The translations under genes were made by a program, and so were the position numbers. From NCBI GenBank assembly GCA_902636075.1, contig CACPQM010000010.1:1-49827 (forward strand): a stretch of 49,827 nucleotides of DNA, written 5' to 3'. Under the pieces are notes generated by a model. The model searched no databases, was not told the DNA's origin, and saw only the letters and a program-made list of their open reading frames with translations. Shown here in pieces: positions 17,053 to 25,737 of the stretch. Origin of the DNA: an uncultured Pelagibacteraceae bacterium (GTDB taxonomy: Bacteria > Pseudomonadota > Alphaproteobacteria > Pelagibacterales > Pelagibacteraceae). Each line of letters opens with the position of its first letter. The stretch's first letter is position 1.

Positions 17053-18231
17053 TCAATTTAAAGCGGTTATACCAGGAAGCTTTTTTCCTTCAAGATATTC
17101 CAAAAAGGCTCCACCTGCAGTTGAAACAAAATTAAAATTATCAATAACTTTTAAGCTGTTTAATAATGAAACAGTGTCCCCACCACCTACAACTGAAAAA
17201 ATTTTGTTTGCTTTATTATTTTCAATTATTTTTTTTGCAATTTCAATACTCCCATTAGCAAAATTTGGATTTTCAAAATATCCAGCTGGTCCGTTCCATA
17301 ATATCGTTTTGCTTCTATCAATAATATTTTTTATTTTATTAATAGTTTTTGGGCCAATATCCAAAATCATTTCATGAGACAATATTTGACTTAATTCTTT
17401 ATTTTGAGATGTTCCATTTAACTCGTTAGATACAAGCACATCTTCAGGATAAATTATTTTACATTTCTCCGTTTTTGAAAGCTCAATAATTTCTTCAACT
17501 ATATGTTTACAATTTTTTTCCTTAATTGATTTACCTATGTTATTACCAAAATATTCTATAAAATTATTTGCCATTCCACCAACGATAATAATATTATCAA
17601 ATTTAGTTATTAAATTTTTTATAATATTTATTTTAGTTGAAATTTTAGATCCTCCAATAATGCAAGATATTGGTTTTGTAATTTCTGTGGTAATCATGTT
17701 AAGAGCATTAACTTCTAAGTCAAATTGCAATCCAGAAAAAGATGGTAAAAATTTAGATATTTGATGAATTGAAGCGTGTAATCGATGTGAACAAGAAAAA
17801 GCATCATTTACATAAATATCACCGAGGCTTGCTAGATGTCTTGCAAATTCAAGATCATTTTTACCTTCTTCAGAATAAAATCTTATATTTTCTAAAATTA
17901 GAATTTTTTCATCAAATTTATTAAAATAATGTTTATCTTTTATTTCCTTAATATTTTCTTTAATTAATTTAATATCTAAATTTAATTTTTTTTGCAGATA
18001 ATCTTTAACTGGTCTTAAAGATAATTCTTTAACAATTTTTCCATTAGGCCTGCCTATATGAGACAAAATTATGATTTTAGCTTTTTGTTGAACTAAAAAT
18101 TTTAAAGTCGGAGTAATTTTATCAATTCTTGTCGCATCACTTATAATTTTATTTTCCACAGGGACATTTAAATCCAATCTTAATAATATTTTTTTACTAT
18201 TTAGATTTTTTTCGTTTTTGATACTTCTCAT
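17053..18231 (-). CDS. pgk: Phosphoglycerate kinase
   Basis: The 392-residue protein is full length for the family. Visible motifs are LLRLDLNVP with the substrate-binding region, IILSHIGRPNG, NDAFSCSHRLHAS, SCIIGGSKISTKI, LWNGPAGYFE and the nucleotide-site VVGGGDTVSLL near the end. It transfers phosphate between 1,3-bisphosphoglycerate and ADP. It overlaps gap by one base, so the two are translationally coupled. Confidence 0.97.
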   Translation of the reverse strand: MRSIKNEKNLNSKKILLRLDLNVPVENKIISDATRIDKITPTLKFLVQQKAKIIILSHIGRPNGKIVKELSLRPVKDYLQKKLNLDIKLIKENIKEIKDKHYFNKFDEKILILENIRFYSEEGKNDLEFARHLASLGDIYVNDAFSCSHRLHASIHQISKFLPSFSGLQFDLEVNALNMITTEITKPISCIIGGSKISTKINIIKNLITKFDNIIIVGGMANNFIEYFGNNIGKSIKEKNCKHIVEEIIELSKTEKCKIIYPEDVLVSNELNGTSQNKELSQILSHEMILDIGPKTINKIKNIIDRSKTILWNGPAGYFENPNFANGSIEIAKKIIENNKANKIFSVVGGGDTVSLLNSLKVIDNFNFVSTAGGAFLEYLEGKKLPGITALN

Positions 18232-19238
18232 TAAGAGATTTTATTCAAATACACTGCAATGTCACACATTCTATTGGAAAAACCCCATTCATTATCATAC
18301 CAGGCTGAGATTTTACCCATGTTGGTTCCCACTGCACTTGTCAAAGAGGTATCAACTATTGCAGATGCAGGATGGTGATTAAAATCAATTGAAACTAATT
18401 TTTCATTTGAAATTTCTAAAATTTTTTTTAGTTCATTTTTGGAAGCTTTTTCAAATGCGTTATTAATTTTATTAATATTAATTTTTTTTTGTGTACAGAA
18501 GACCAACTCTATCAAAGATACATTAGGTGTTGGCACTCTCATGGCCACTCCCTCTAATTTTCCTCTAAGATTTGGAATTATTTCACCTATTGCTTTTGAT
18601 GCACCTGTTGATGTTGGAACTATTGATTGACCTGCAGCTCTCGCTCTTCTTAGATCTTTATGAGAATTATCTAAAATTCTTTGATCACTAGTAAATGCAT
18701 GGATAGTAGTCATAAAACCTTTTTCAATTTTAAAATTATTATTAAGCACATTTACAACTGGCGCCAAACAATTTGTTGTGCATGAGGCTGCAGAGATTAT
18801 TTTATCTTTTTTTGATAAAATATTTTCATTAACTCCAAATACTATGGTTTTGTCTGCATTTTTACATGGTGCCGAAACAATAACCTTTTTTGCTCCATTT
18901 TTAATATGTGCTACTATTTTTTGTCTTGAATTAAATTTGCCAGTACACTCAAAAACATAGTCCACATTGTGCTTTTTCCAATTAATATCCTCAATCTTAG
19001 CTTCTTTAGAGAATGTAATTTTATTTTTATTAATTATTAAGTGATTTTGATCAAATTTAAGGTCTGCATTAAATTTTCCATGAATTGAATCGTGCTTTAT
19101 TAATTTACAAGTTATCTCTGAGTTTGATCTATTATTTATATGAACAATCTTTAAGTTTTTATTTTTAGTTTCAAAGATTGATCTAACAACCATTCGACCT
19201 ATTCTGCCCATTCCATTAATTCCAACTTTAATCATCAT
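18231..19238 (-). CDS. gap: Glyceraldehyde-3-phosphate dehydrogenase
   Basis: The 335-residue protein has the dinucleotide site GINGMGRIGRM and the catalytic cysteine C153 in SAASCTTNCLAP. These are followed by RRARAAGQSIVPTSTGA, GVAMRVPTPNVSL and a WYDNEWGFSNRM C-terminal block. At the residue that usually confers NAD specificity (the Asp in INDL-type loops) it reads HINNRSNS (residues 33-40), with Asn then Arg, suggesting altered cofactor preference (see findings). The ATG overlaps the tkt stop by 4 nt; a second in-frame Met directly follows the first. Confidence 0.96.
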   Translation of the reverse strand: MMIKVGINGMGRIGRMVVRSIFETKNKNLKIVHINNRSNSEITCKLIKHDSIHGKFNADLKFDQNHLIINKNKITFSKEAKIEDINWKKHNVDYVFECTGKFNSRQKIVAHIKNGAKKVIVSAPCKNADKTIVFGVNENILSKKDKIISAASCTTNCLAPVVNVLNNNFKIEKGFMTTIHAFTSDQRILDNSHKDLRRARAAGQSIVPTSTGASKAIGEIIPNLRGKLEGVAMRVPTPNVSLIELVFCTQKKININKINNAFEKASKNELKKILEISNEKLVSIDFNHHPASAIVDTSLTSAVGTNMGKISAWYDNEWGFSNRMCDIAVYLNKIS

Positions 19239-21199
19239 TTCTTTATTTTAATTAACTTTTTAGACTTATTTGCAATATTTGAAGATACTAATCCAAAATA
19301 TTTAAATATTTCTTTATAAGGAGCACTTTTGCCAAATACATCAACTCCAAAAGCCATTCCAAAGTCACCAACATATTTTTGCCAACAGTCTCTTGACCCA
19401 GCCTCTATAGATATTTTGAATTTAGTTTCATTTAGAATTTTATTTTTATATTTTTTTGATTGTAAGTCGAAAAGGTTCATACAAGGTACAGATATAACTT
19501 TTGAGTATACTTTATATTTGGCTAATTTATGACTAGTCTCTATAGCTAAGTTTACCTCAGATCCGCTTGCTAAAATAGTTAAATTAACTTTTTTATTTGT
19601 TCTCAAAACTTCATATGCTCCAAAAGAACATTTGTTAACATTTGAGTATTTATTTCTGATAGGTTTAATATTTTGTCTTGTTAAAGACAGGACGCTTGGT
19701 GTTTTTGAGCTCTTTAAAGCATGCTCCCAACATTCGATGGTTTCATATCTATCTGCAGGTCTAAAAACATTGAGGTTGGGTATGGCTCTTAACCCAGTTA
19801 ATTGTTCTATAGGTTGGTGCGTTGGTCCATCCTCACCAAGTCCAATTGAGTCATGCGTCATTACATATATGACCTGTTGTTTCATCATTGCAGCTAGCCT
19901 TATTGATGGTTTACAATAATCAGAAAAAATTAAAAAAGTTCCTCCATAAGGAATAAATTTACTGTGCAATGCCAAACCATTCATAATTCCACACATGGCA
20001 TGTTCTCTAACTCCATAATGAATATAATTTCCATCGAAAATTCCTGGTTTTAAGATTCTGTGGTATTTTGTTTTAGTATTATTTGATCCCGCAAGATCTG
20101 CTGATCCACCAATTAGTGTATTACTTTTTTTAATAATTGAACTAATAACAGATTCAGATGCTTTTCTAGAAGCAAGTATTTTATTCTCATTTATTGCCAA
20201 TATTTTTTCATCTGTTATGGATTTAGTAAAATTATTTTTAATTAATTTATTTATCTTATTTTTTTTCTTTCTATAAGTTTTATTCCATAAATTTTCATGT
20301 TTTTCTCCCTTATTTCCAATATCTCTCCAAACATCTAATATATTTTTTGGTATTTCAAATGATTTATATTTCCATCCTAACTTCTTTCGCACTAATTTAA
20401 TTTCCTCAGTCCCAAGTGGACTTCCATGTGAAGAAGCCTTTCCAGATTTATTTGGTGATCCATAACCAATTTTAGTTTTACAAGAAATTACTGTTGGTTT
20501 TTTTGCAATTTGAACTTTTTTTAAAGCTTTGAATATTTCTTTTTCACTATGACCATTAATATTAAGATAATCCCAACCATAACTTTCAAATCTTTTCTTA
20601 AAATTATCAGATACTGCCAAATTAGTTGGTCCATCGATAGATATAGAATTGTTATCAAATAACATTACTAAGTTTTTAAGTTTTAAATGTCCTGCTAAGC
20701 TCATAGCCTCGTGACTTATACCTTCCATTAAGCAACCATCACCTGCAATTACGTAAGTTTTGTGATTTATGATGTCTTTGCCGAGTTTTTTTTTTAAAAT
20801 TTCTTCTGCTAAAGCAAATCCCACAGCATTAGAAATTCCTTGTCCCAATGGACCTGTTGTTGTTTCAATACCTGAATTTTCTATATATTCAGGATGTCCA
20901 GCACATATTGAATCAAGTTGTCTAAAATTTTTTATGTCCTTTAATTTAATACTTTTGTAGCCAGTTAAATATAGCAAAGAGTATAATAACATCGAACCGT
21001 GTCCTGCAGATAAAACGAATCTATCTCTATTTATCCAACTAGGGTTTTTTGGATTAAACTTTAAAAAATATTTAAATAATATAGTTGATACATCCGCCAT
21101 ACCCATTGGCATGCCTGGGTGTCCAGAATTAGCTTTTTGCACGGCATCCATTGAAAGAGTGCGTATAGAGTTAGATAAGGTTTTATTTAATGCTCTCAA
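19235..21199 (-). CDS. tkt: Transketolase
   Basis: The 654-residue ThDP enzyme is full length. It has NSGHPGMPMGMA near residue 24, LSAGHGSMLLYSLLYL, TTGPLGQGISNAVG, the ThDP/Mg motif GDGCLMEGISHEAMSLAGHL with a later LFDNNSISIDG, and YGVREHAMCGIMNG and EDGPTHQPIEQL in the second domain. It exchanges two-carbon units in the pentose phosphate pathway. It leads the minus-strand gap-pgk-fda cluster and diverges from the zapA cluster across a 53-nt gap that must hold both promoters. Confidence 0.97.
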   Translation of the reverse strand: MRALNKTLSNSIRTLSMDAVQKANSGHPGMPMGMADVSTILFKYFLKFNPKNPSWINRDRFVLSAGHGSMLLYSLLYLTGYKSIKLKDIKNFRQLDSICAGHPEYIENSGIETTTGPLGQGISNAVGFALAEEILKKKLGKDIINHKTYVIAGDGCLMEGISHEAMSLAGHLKLKNLVMLFDNNSISIDGPTNLAVSDNFKKRFESYGWDYLNINGHSEKEIFKALKKVQIAKKPTVISCKTKIGYGSPNKSGKASSHGSPLGTEEIKLVRKKLGWKYKSFEIPKNILDVWRDIGNKGEKHENLWNKTYRKKKNKINKLIKNNFTKSITDEKILAINENKILASRKASESVISSIIKKSNTLIGGSADLAGSNNTKTKYHRILKPGIFDGNYIHYGVREHAMCGIMNGLALHSKFIPYGGTFLIFSDYCKPSIRLAAMMKQQVIYVMTHDSIGLGEDGPTHQPIEQLTGLRAIPNLNVFRPADRYETIECWEHALKSSKTPSVLSLTRQNIKPIRNKYSNVNKCSFGAYEVLRTNKKVNLTILASGSEVNLAIETSHKLAKYKVYSKVISVPCMNLFDLQSKKYKNKILNETKFKISIEAGSRDCWQKYVGDFGMAFGVDVFGKSAPYKEIFKYFGLVSSNIANKSKKLIKIKK

Positions 21200-21252
21200 A
21201 AATTTATCCTTTGTAGACTTAGATGAATCAATTTATTATTATAGATATATAT

Positions 21253-21576
21253 ATGAAATCAATTAGTGAAAAAGAAAAAAAACTATTAGAAACTTTAGAT
21301 AAATTAAAAAATCTGGAAAATATAAAACCAGATAAAATATTAGAGTTAAAAAATCTCGCAAACCAAAAAAATCAATTAGAAATTGAAAAAAAAGAAATTG
21401 AGGAAAGATATAATTTACTCAAACAAGAAAATGAGAGCCTAAAACAAAAATTTGATGATTTCAGGAAAAAGGATATAGAGGAAAAAGAAAAAGAAGATAA
21501 AATTTCTCAAAAAATTGATGAATTAAATCAAGAAACCGATAATTTGATGGAGGAAATTGATAAATGGCAAATGTGA
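21253..21576 (+). CDS. Small coiled-coil protein next to zapA (DUF4164-like)
   Basis: The 107-residue product is almost entirely Glu/Lys/Leu with heptad-like spacing, a predicted long coiled coil without membrane segment or signal peptide. The ATG at 21253 is preferred; another in-frame ATG at 21223 would add ten hydrophobic, poorly conserved-looking residues. Alphaproteobacteria often carry a DUF4164 coiled-coil protein between tkt and zapA, and position and composition fit that. It overlaps zapA by 13 nt. A role with ZapA at the division ring is inference. Confidence 0.7.
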   Translation: MKSISEKEKKLLETLDKLKNLENIKPDKILELKNLANQKNQLEIEKKEIEERYNLLKQENESLKQKFDDFRKKDIEEKEKEDKISQKIDELNQETDNLMEEIDKWQM

Positions 21577-22010
21577 ATATAAAATTTAACGGAAAAGAAT
21601 TTTTGCTATCTTGTGATGATGGACAAGAGGAACATTTGGAAGAATTAGCTTTATATTTGAATGAAAAATTTAGTGATCTAAAAAACTCTTTGGGAAATAT
21701 AGGAGAAAGCAAACTTCTGCTAATAACATCAATTTCTGTTCTGGATGAGTATTATGAAACTAAAAATAAAATAAACACTCAAAAAGAAGATATTAAAAAT
21801 ATTACTGATAAATTTAAAGAACTTAAATCATTAGTCTATAATTATAGAGATTTAAAAGAAAAAGAGATTTATAAATTAAGTGAAAGCCAGCATAATCTAA
21901 AAAATGAGATTGATGCCAATAGAAATGACTATGAAACTTTGGTTGATAAGACAACTCTTGAAATAGAAAATTTTATTAAAAGAAATAATCCAGATACTAA
22001 AACCCAATAA
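21564..22010 (+). CDS. zapA: Cell division protein ZapA
   Basis: The 148-residue protein has the ZapA globular domain at the N-terminus: MANVNIKFNGKEFLLSCDDGQ, followed by HLEELALYLNEKFSDLK and LLLITSISVLDEYYE. A long coiled-coil C-terminal half follows. ZapA cross-links FtsZ filaments. It is longer than the approximately 110-residue gammaproteobacterial form. The gap to the next gene is 8 nt, leaving no room for the 6S RNA gene that often follows zapA. Confidence 0.88.
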   Translation: MANVNIKFNGKEFLLSCDDGQEEHLEELALYLNEKFSDLKNSLGNIGESKLLLITSISVLDEYYETKNKINTQKEDIKNITDKFKELKSLVYNYRDLKEKEIYKLSESQHNLKNEIDANRNDYETLVDKTTLEIENFIKRNNPDTKTQ

Positions 22011-22018
22011 TTATTAAA

Positions 22019-22564
22019 GTGTCTAAGGAAATATTAAGAAAAAAATTAATTAATTCAAGAAAAACTAAATTTAAAGACCAGCGTATAAATTTTTTTCAGT
22101 TCAAAAAAATATTAAAAAAATTAAATTTAAATAAAAAGATAAATATTGGTGGATATTATCCTATAAATAGTGAGATTGGATGTTTAGATATATTAAAAAA
22201 ATTGGAAAAAAATAACTTTAAAATATCTTTACCTATTACAAGGAAAAATAATATTATGGATTTTTATGAATGGTCATTTTCAGACTCGCTTAAAGTAAGT
22301 CAGATAGGTATTCCTGAGCCCAAAACTAAGAAAAAAGTTTTTCCTGACATTTTAATTGTGCCTCTTGTTGGTTTTGACAAGAATAAGTTTAGACTAGGTT
22401 ATGGAGGTGGATTTTACGACAGATATATTGGTAAAATTTTAAAGTTTAAGAAAGTTTTAACAGTTGGTTTTGCTTTTTCATTTCAAGAAATTAAAAAAAT
22501 ACCTATAAATAAATTTGATAAAAAATTAGATATTATTTTGACAAACGAGAGAATAGTAAAATGA
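22019..22564 (+). CDS. 5-formyltetrahydrofolate cyclo-ligase
   Basis: The 181-residue protein shows the family signature: GYYPINSEIG, IPEPKTKKKVFPDILIVPLVGFD and the nucleotide loop RLGYGGGFYDRYI. It converts 5-formyl-THF to 5,10-methenyl-THF with ATP. The start is GTG. It follows zapA, as ygfA does in many proteobacteria, and overlaps the next gene by 4 nt (ATGA). Confidence 0.93.
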   Translation: MSKEILRKKLINSRKTKFKDQRINFFQFKKILKKLNLNKKINIGGYYPINSEIGCLDILKKLEKNNFKISLPITRKNNIMDFYEWSFSDSLKVSQIGIPEPKTKKKVFPDILIVPLVGFDKNKFRLGYGGGFYDRYIGKILKFKKVLTVGFAFSFQEIKKIPINKFDKKLDIILTNERIVK

Positions 22565-23367
22565 ACATTTTATTTTTAGGGGATGTAGTTGGAAATAGTG
22601 GATGTTTTACAATAAAAAAATTTTTGCCTGATATTATTAAATCAAAAAAAATAAATTTTGTTGTTGTAAATGGTGAGAATGCTGCAAAGGAAGGTGTTGG
22701 GATAACAGAGAATATTGTAAATGAATTAATTAGTTGCGGTATTGATGTTATTACAACTGGTAACCATGTTTGGGATCAAAAAGAGACATTCGAATTTATC
22801 AAAAAACAACAAAGATTATTAAGACCATTAAATTTGTCAGGCAATGTTCCAGGCTATGGTTTTGGAATTTATGATTCTATTGGAGGATACAAAGTTGGTG
22901 TATTGAATTTAATGGGAAATATTTTTATGAAAAAATGTGATGATGTATTCTTAAAAACCAAACAATTTTTAGAACAGAACAGTCTGAGAGAAAGCTATGA
23001 CTTTCTAGTTGTTGATTTTCATGGAGAAACAACAAGTGAAAAAATGGCCATAGGCCATATATTTGATGGTAAGGCTACTTGTGTAGTAGGCACCCACACT
23101 CATGTGCCCACGAATGATGGAAGAGTCCTTAATAATGGAACTGCGTATTTAACAGATGCAGGAATGTGTGGAGATTATAACTCTGTTATTGGCATGGATT
23201 CAAAAAATTCTATAAACAGATTTTATAAAAAAAATTCAATTAAACTATTTCCTGCTGAAGGTGAAGCTTCACTTTGTGGAGCAATTATTGAAGCTAATCC
23301 AAAAAATGGTTTGGCTTTAAATATTAGTCAGTTTATATTTGGTGGTCAACTTCAAAAAGATATTTAA
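22561..23367 (+). CDS. ymdB: YmdB-like metallophosphoesterase
   Basis: The 268-residue protein has the metal-site motifs of the YmdB (TIGR00282) family in order: GDVVGNSGC, NGENAAKEGVGI, TGNHVWDQ, VDFHGETTSEK and GTHTHVPTNDGR with TDAGMCGD. Characterised members are 2',3'-cyclic nucleotide phosphodiesterases that affect RNA turnover. It is translationally coupled to the cyclo-ligase gene and lies 3 nt before yebC. Confidence 0.9.
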   Translation: MNILFLGDVVGNSGCFTIKKFLPDIIKSKKINFVVVNGENAAKEGVGITENIVNELISCGIDVITTGNHVWDQKETFEFIKKQQRLLRPLNLSGNVPGYGFGIYDSIGGYKVGVLNLMGNIFMKKCDDVFLKTKQFLEQNSLRESYDFLVVDFHGETTSEKMAIGHIFDGKATCVVGTHTHVPTNDGRVLNNGTAYLTDAGMCGDYNSVIGMDSKNSINRFYKKNSIKLFPAEGEASLCGAIIEANPKNGLALNISQFIFGGQLQKDI

Positions 23368-23370
23368 ATC

Positions 23371-24087
23371 ATGGCAGGTCACTCTCATTGGGCAGGAATT
23401 AAACATAAAAAAGGTAAAGCTGATAAACAAAGGTCAGCTATTTTTTCAAAATTGTCTCGAGAAATTACTGTTGCTGCAAAACTTGGTGATAAAAATCCTG
23501 ACATGAATTCTAGATTAAGGTCAGCAATTCAAGCAGCAAGATCTGCGAACATGCCAAAAGATAATATTGAAAGAGCCATTTATAAATCTTCAATAGCTGC
23601 AGACTCAAATTTTGAAAATATAAGGTATGAGGGTTTTGGACCTGCAAAAGCAGCAATAATAATTATTACTTTAACAGATAATAAAAATAGAACTGCCTCA
23701 AATATTAGAACAATATTTCAAAAATATGGAGGAGCACTTGGTACACAAGGATCTGCGTCACATAATTTTATTCAACAAGGAATTATAAAGATTAATAAAG
23801 ATGAAATGGATGAAGAAAAGATTTTCAACCTAGCAACCGACGCTAGAGCAAATGATTGTATTTTTCATGATGATTATTATGAAATTCATACAAATAAAGA
23901 TGAAATATATGATGTAAAAAATATTTTAGAAAAAAAAATTTCTAATTTTATAAGTACAGAAATCGAATGGGTCCCAATAAACAAAATTAATTTAAAGAAT
24001 AAAGAGGATAAAGAAAAAATGATCAAGTTTCTAGAAATTTTAGAAGATGATGATGATGTTCAAAATGTTTTTACAAATGTGATATAA
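23371..24087 (+). CDS. yebC: YebC/PmpR-family protein
   Basis: The 238-residue protein starts with the strict family motif MAGHSHWAGIKHKKGKAD, then KLSREITVAAKLG, ARSANMPKDNIERAI and YEGFGP. Family members act as transcriptional regulators, and recent work links them to translation through stalled ribosomes. In most proteobacteria yebC precedes ruvC; here the next gene is a RuvC-like nuclease of another type. The C-terminus ends in a run of acidic residues. Confidence 0.95.
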   Translation: MAGHSHWAGIKHKKGKADKQRSAIFSKLSREITVAAKLGDKNPDMNSRLRSAIQAARSANMPKDNIERAIYKSSIAADSNFENIRYEGFGPAKAAIIIITLTDNKNRTASNIRTIFQKYGGALGTQGSASHNFIQQGIIKINKDEMDEEKIFNLATDARANDCIFHDDYYEIHTNKDEIYDVKNILEKKISNFISTEIEWVPINKINLKNKEDKEKMIKFLEILEDDDDVQNVFTNVI

Positions 24088-24096
24088 CTTATTTTT

Positions 24097-24585
24097 ATGT
24101 TAATAATTGGAATAGATCCTGGGATAACAGGAGCAATTTGTTTTTTTGAGGATGGAGAAATAAAGGATGTTATTGATATGCCCACTATGGCATCAGGTAA
24201 CAAAAACAAAAAGCAGATTAATGGCAGCCAAATTTTTAATGAAATTTCTTTAAGAATTAAAAATCATAAATCTGGAAAAATAAATGTAGTTGTAGAACAA
24301 GTTTCAGCCATGCCTGGCCAAGGAGTTACAAGTATGTTTAACTTTGGCCAATCATTTGGAGTTATAAAGGGTGTTTGTGCAGCAATGCAACTGCCAATTT
24401 ATTTTGTAAGGCCTGCAAAATGGAAGAAACATTTTGATTTGATAAATTCTCAAAAAGATTCGAGTAGAGTCAAAGCCATTGAAATGTTTCCAAAGTTTTC
24501 ATCAATGTTATCTCGTAAAAAAGATTCAAACAAAGCAGATGCTATATTAATTGCCAATTATCATCTAAATATCCAAGAAAAGTAA
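24097..24585 (+). CDS. RuvC-like Holliday-junction nuclease, phage-type
   Basis: The 162-residue protein has an RNase H-like fold signature with acidic residues at D7 (GIDPG), E67 (VVEQ), D143 and D148 (KADAILIA). The central block AMPGQGVTSMFNFGQSFGVI is typical of phage and divergent RuvC-like nucleases, not of canonical cellular RuvC. It should resolve four-way junctions as a dimer. It sits exactly where ruvC-ruvA-ruvB normally lies (after yebC, before tol genes), but no ruvA or ruvB follows. Whether it is the sole resolvase cannot be told from this window. Confidence 0.8.
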   Translation: MLIIGIDPGITGAICFFEDGEIKDVIDMPTMASGNKNKKQINGSQIFNEISLRIKNHKSGKINVVVEQVSAMPGQGVTSMFNFGQSFGVIKGVCAAMQLPIYFVRPAKWKKHFDLINSQKDSSRVKAIEMFPKFSSMLSRKKDSNKADAILIANYHLNIQEK

Positions 24586-24642
24586 AATAAAGTAAAATTT
24601 TCTAGCCAAATTCATGACACATTTTAGTGTGAAATCAATAGC

Positions 24643-25317
24643 ATGGATGCAGATATAACTTCTCAAGCGGTTGGATTAGCTAGCAATACAGATTTTTCAA
24701 TCTTAAGTTTATTTTTGAGAGCTGATTTTGTAGTTAAATCAGTTATAATTATTCTCATTGCTAGCTCAGTTTATTCCTGGGCAATAATTTTTGACAAAAT
24801 TGTAATGTTTAGAAAAATTAACAAAGCTTCCGAGGATTTTGAGGAAAGGTTTTGGAAGTCTAAGTCTGCAGAAACATTTTATAACAGTCTACCAGCAGCA
24901 TTGAATAATCCTATGGCTCAATTATTTAAAGACTCAATGCAAGCCGTAATGAAATCCAGATCTAAATCAAATATAAGCCAAAGACTTGAAAATATATTAG
25001 AAGTAAATATTGAAAAGCAAATGAATCTTGTTAACAACAAGTTTACTTTTCTTGCAACTGTAGGTTCAACAGCTCCATTTATTGGATTATTTGGAACAGT
25101 CTGGGGAATAATGAATTCTTTTCAATCAATTGCAATATCAAGAAATACAAGTTTAGCTATAGTTGCTCCTGGAATTGCAGAAGCCCTATTTGCAACTGCT
25201 TTAGGGTTGTTAGCGGCAATACCGGCGGTAATTGCTTACAATAAATTTGGTAATGATTCCAAAAAATATTCACAAAAATTAGAAAATTTTTCAAAAAGAT
25301 TTATTTCAATAATTTAA
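24643..25317 (+). CDS. tolQ: Tol-Pal system proton channel subunit TolQ
   Basis: The 224-residue inner-membrane protein of the TolQ/ExbB/MotA family has about three membrane helices. It carries the conserved TVGSTAPFIGLFGTVWGIMNSF (given here in part: residues about 142-163) and APGIAEALFATALGLLAAIPA near the end. With TolR it uses the proton motive force to drive TolA. It opens tolQ-tolR-tolA-tolB-pal. The thioesterase gene ybgC, often first in this cluster, is absent. The 57-nt gap upstream probably holds the operon promoter. Confidence 0.95.
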   Translation: MDADITSQAVGLASNTDFSILSLFLRADFVVKSVIIILIASSVYSWAIIFDKIVMFRKINKASEDFEERFWKSKSAETFYNSLPAALNNPMAQLFKDSMQAVMKSRSKSNISQRLENILEVNIEKQMNLVNNKFTFLATVGSTAPFIGLFGTVWGIMNSFQSIAISRNTSLAIVAPGIAEALFATALGLLAAIPAVIAYNKFGNDSKKYSQKLENFSKRFISII

Positions 25318-25318
25318 T

Positions 25319-25735
25319 ATGTCATTTAACTTAAAGCGTTCAGAAAGAGAACCAATGAGTGAAATAAATGTAACTCCTTTTGTTGATGTAATGCTTGTTC
25401 TGTTAATTATTTTTATGGTTACAGCACCTTTGTTAACAGTAGGAGTGCAGGTTGATTTACCCGAAACTTCAGCTGATACATTGCCCGAAGAAAGTGAACC
25501 ACTTACATTAACTATAAATTCAAAAGGCGAGGTTTTTATTCAAGAAACAAAAATTGAATTTGATAACTTAATTAAAAAAATTTTAGCTGTGTCTAACAAC
25601 AGAACAGATACAAGAATTTATGTAAGAGGTGACAAAACCATTAATTATGGGAGAGTGTTAGAAGTAATGGGTAAACTTTCAGGCTCAGGCTTTACTAAAG
25701 TTGCTTTAATATCTGAGCCTTATAAAGAGAGATAG
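25319..25735 (+). CDS. tolR: Tol-Pal system protein TolR
   Basis: The 138-residue protein of the ExbD/TolR family has one N-terminal membrane helix containing the functional aspartate: INVTPFVDVMLVLLIIFMV, with D24 in FVDVML. A periplasmic domain follows. Together with TolQ it forms the proton-driven motor. It begins one base after the tolQ stop. Confidence 0.95.
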   Translation: MSFNLKRSEREPMSEINVTPFVDVMLVLLIIFMVTAPLLTVGVQVDLPETSADTLPEESEPLTLTINSKGEVFIQETKIEFDNLIKKILAVSNNRTDTRIYVRGDKTINYGRVLEVMGKLSGSGFTKVALISEPYKER

Positions 25736-25737
25736 CA

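Noticed and set aside
16816..20960. Plus-strand open frames within fda, pgk, gap and tkt
   Set aside because: All lie antisense to clearly conserved enzymes and have no family features.
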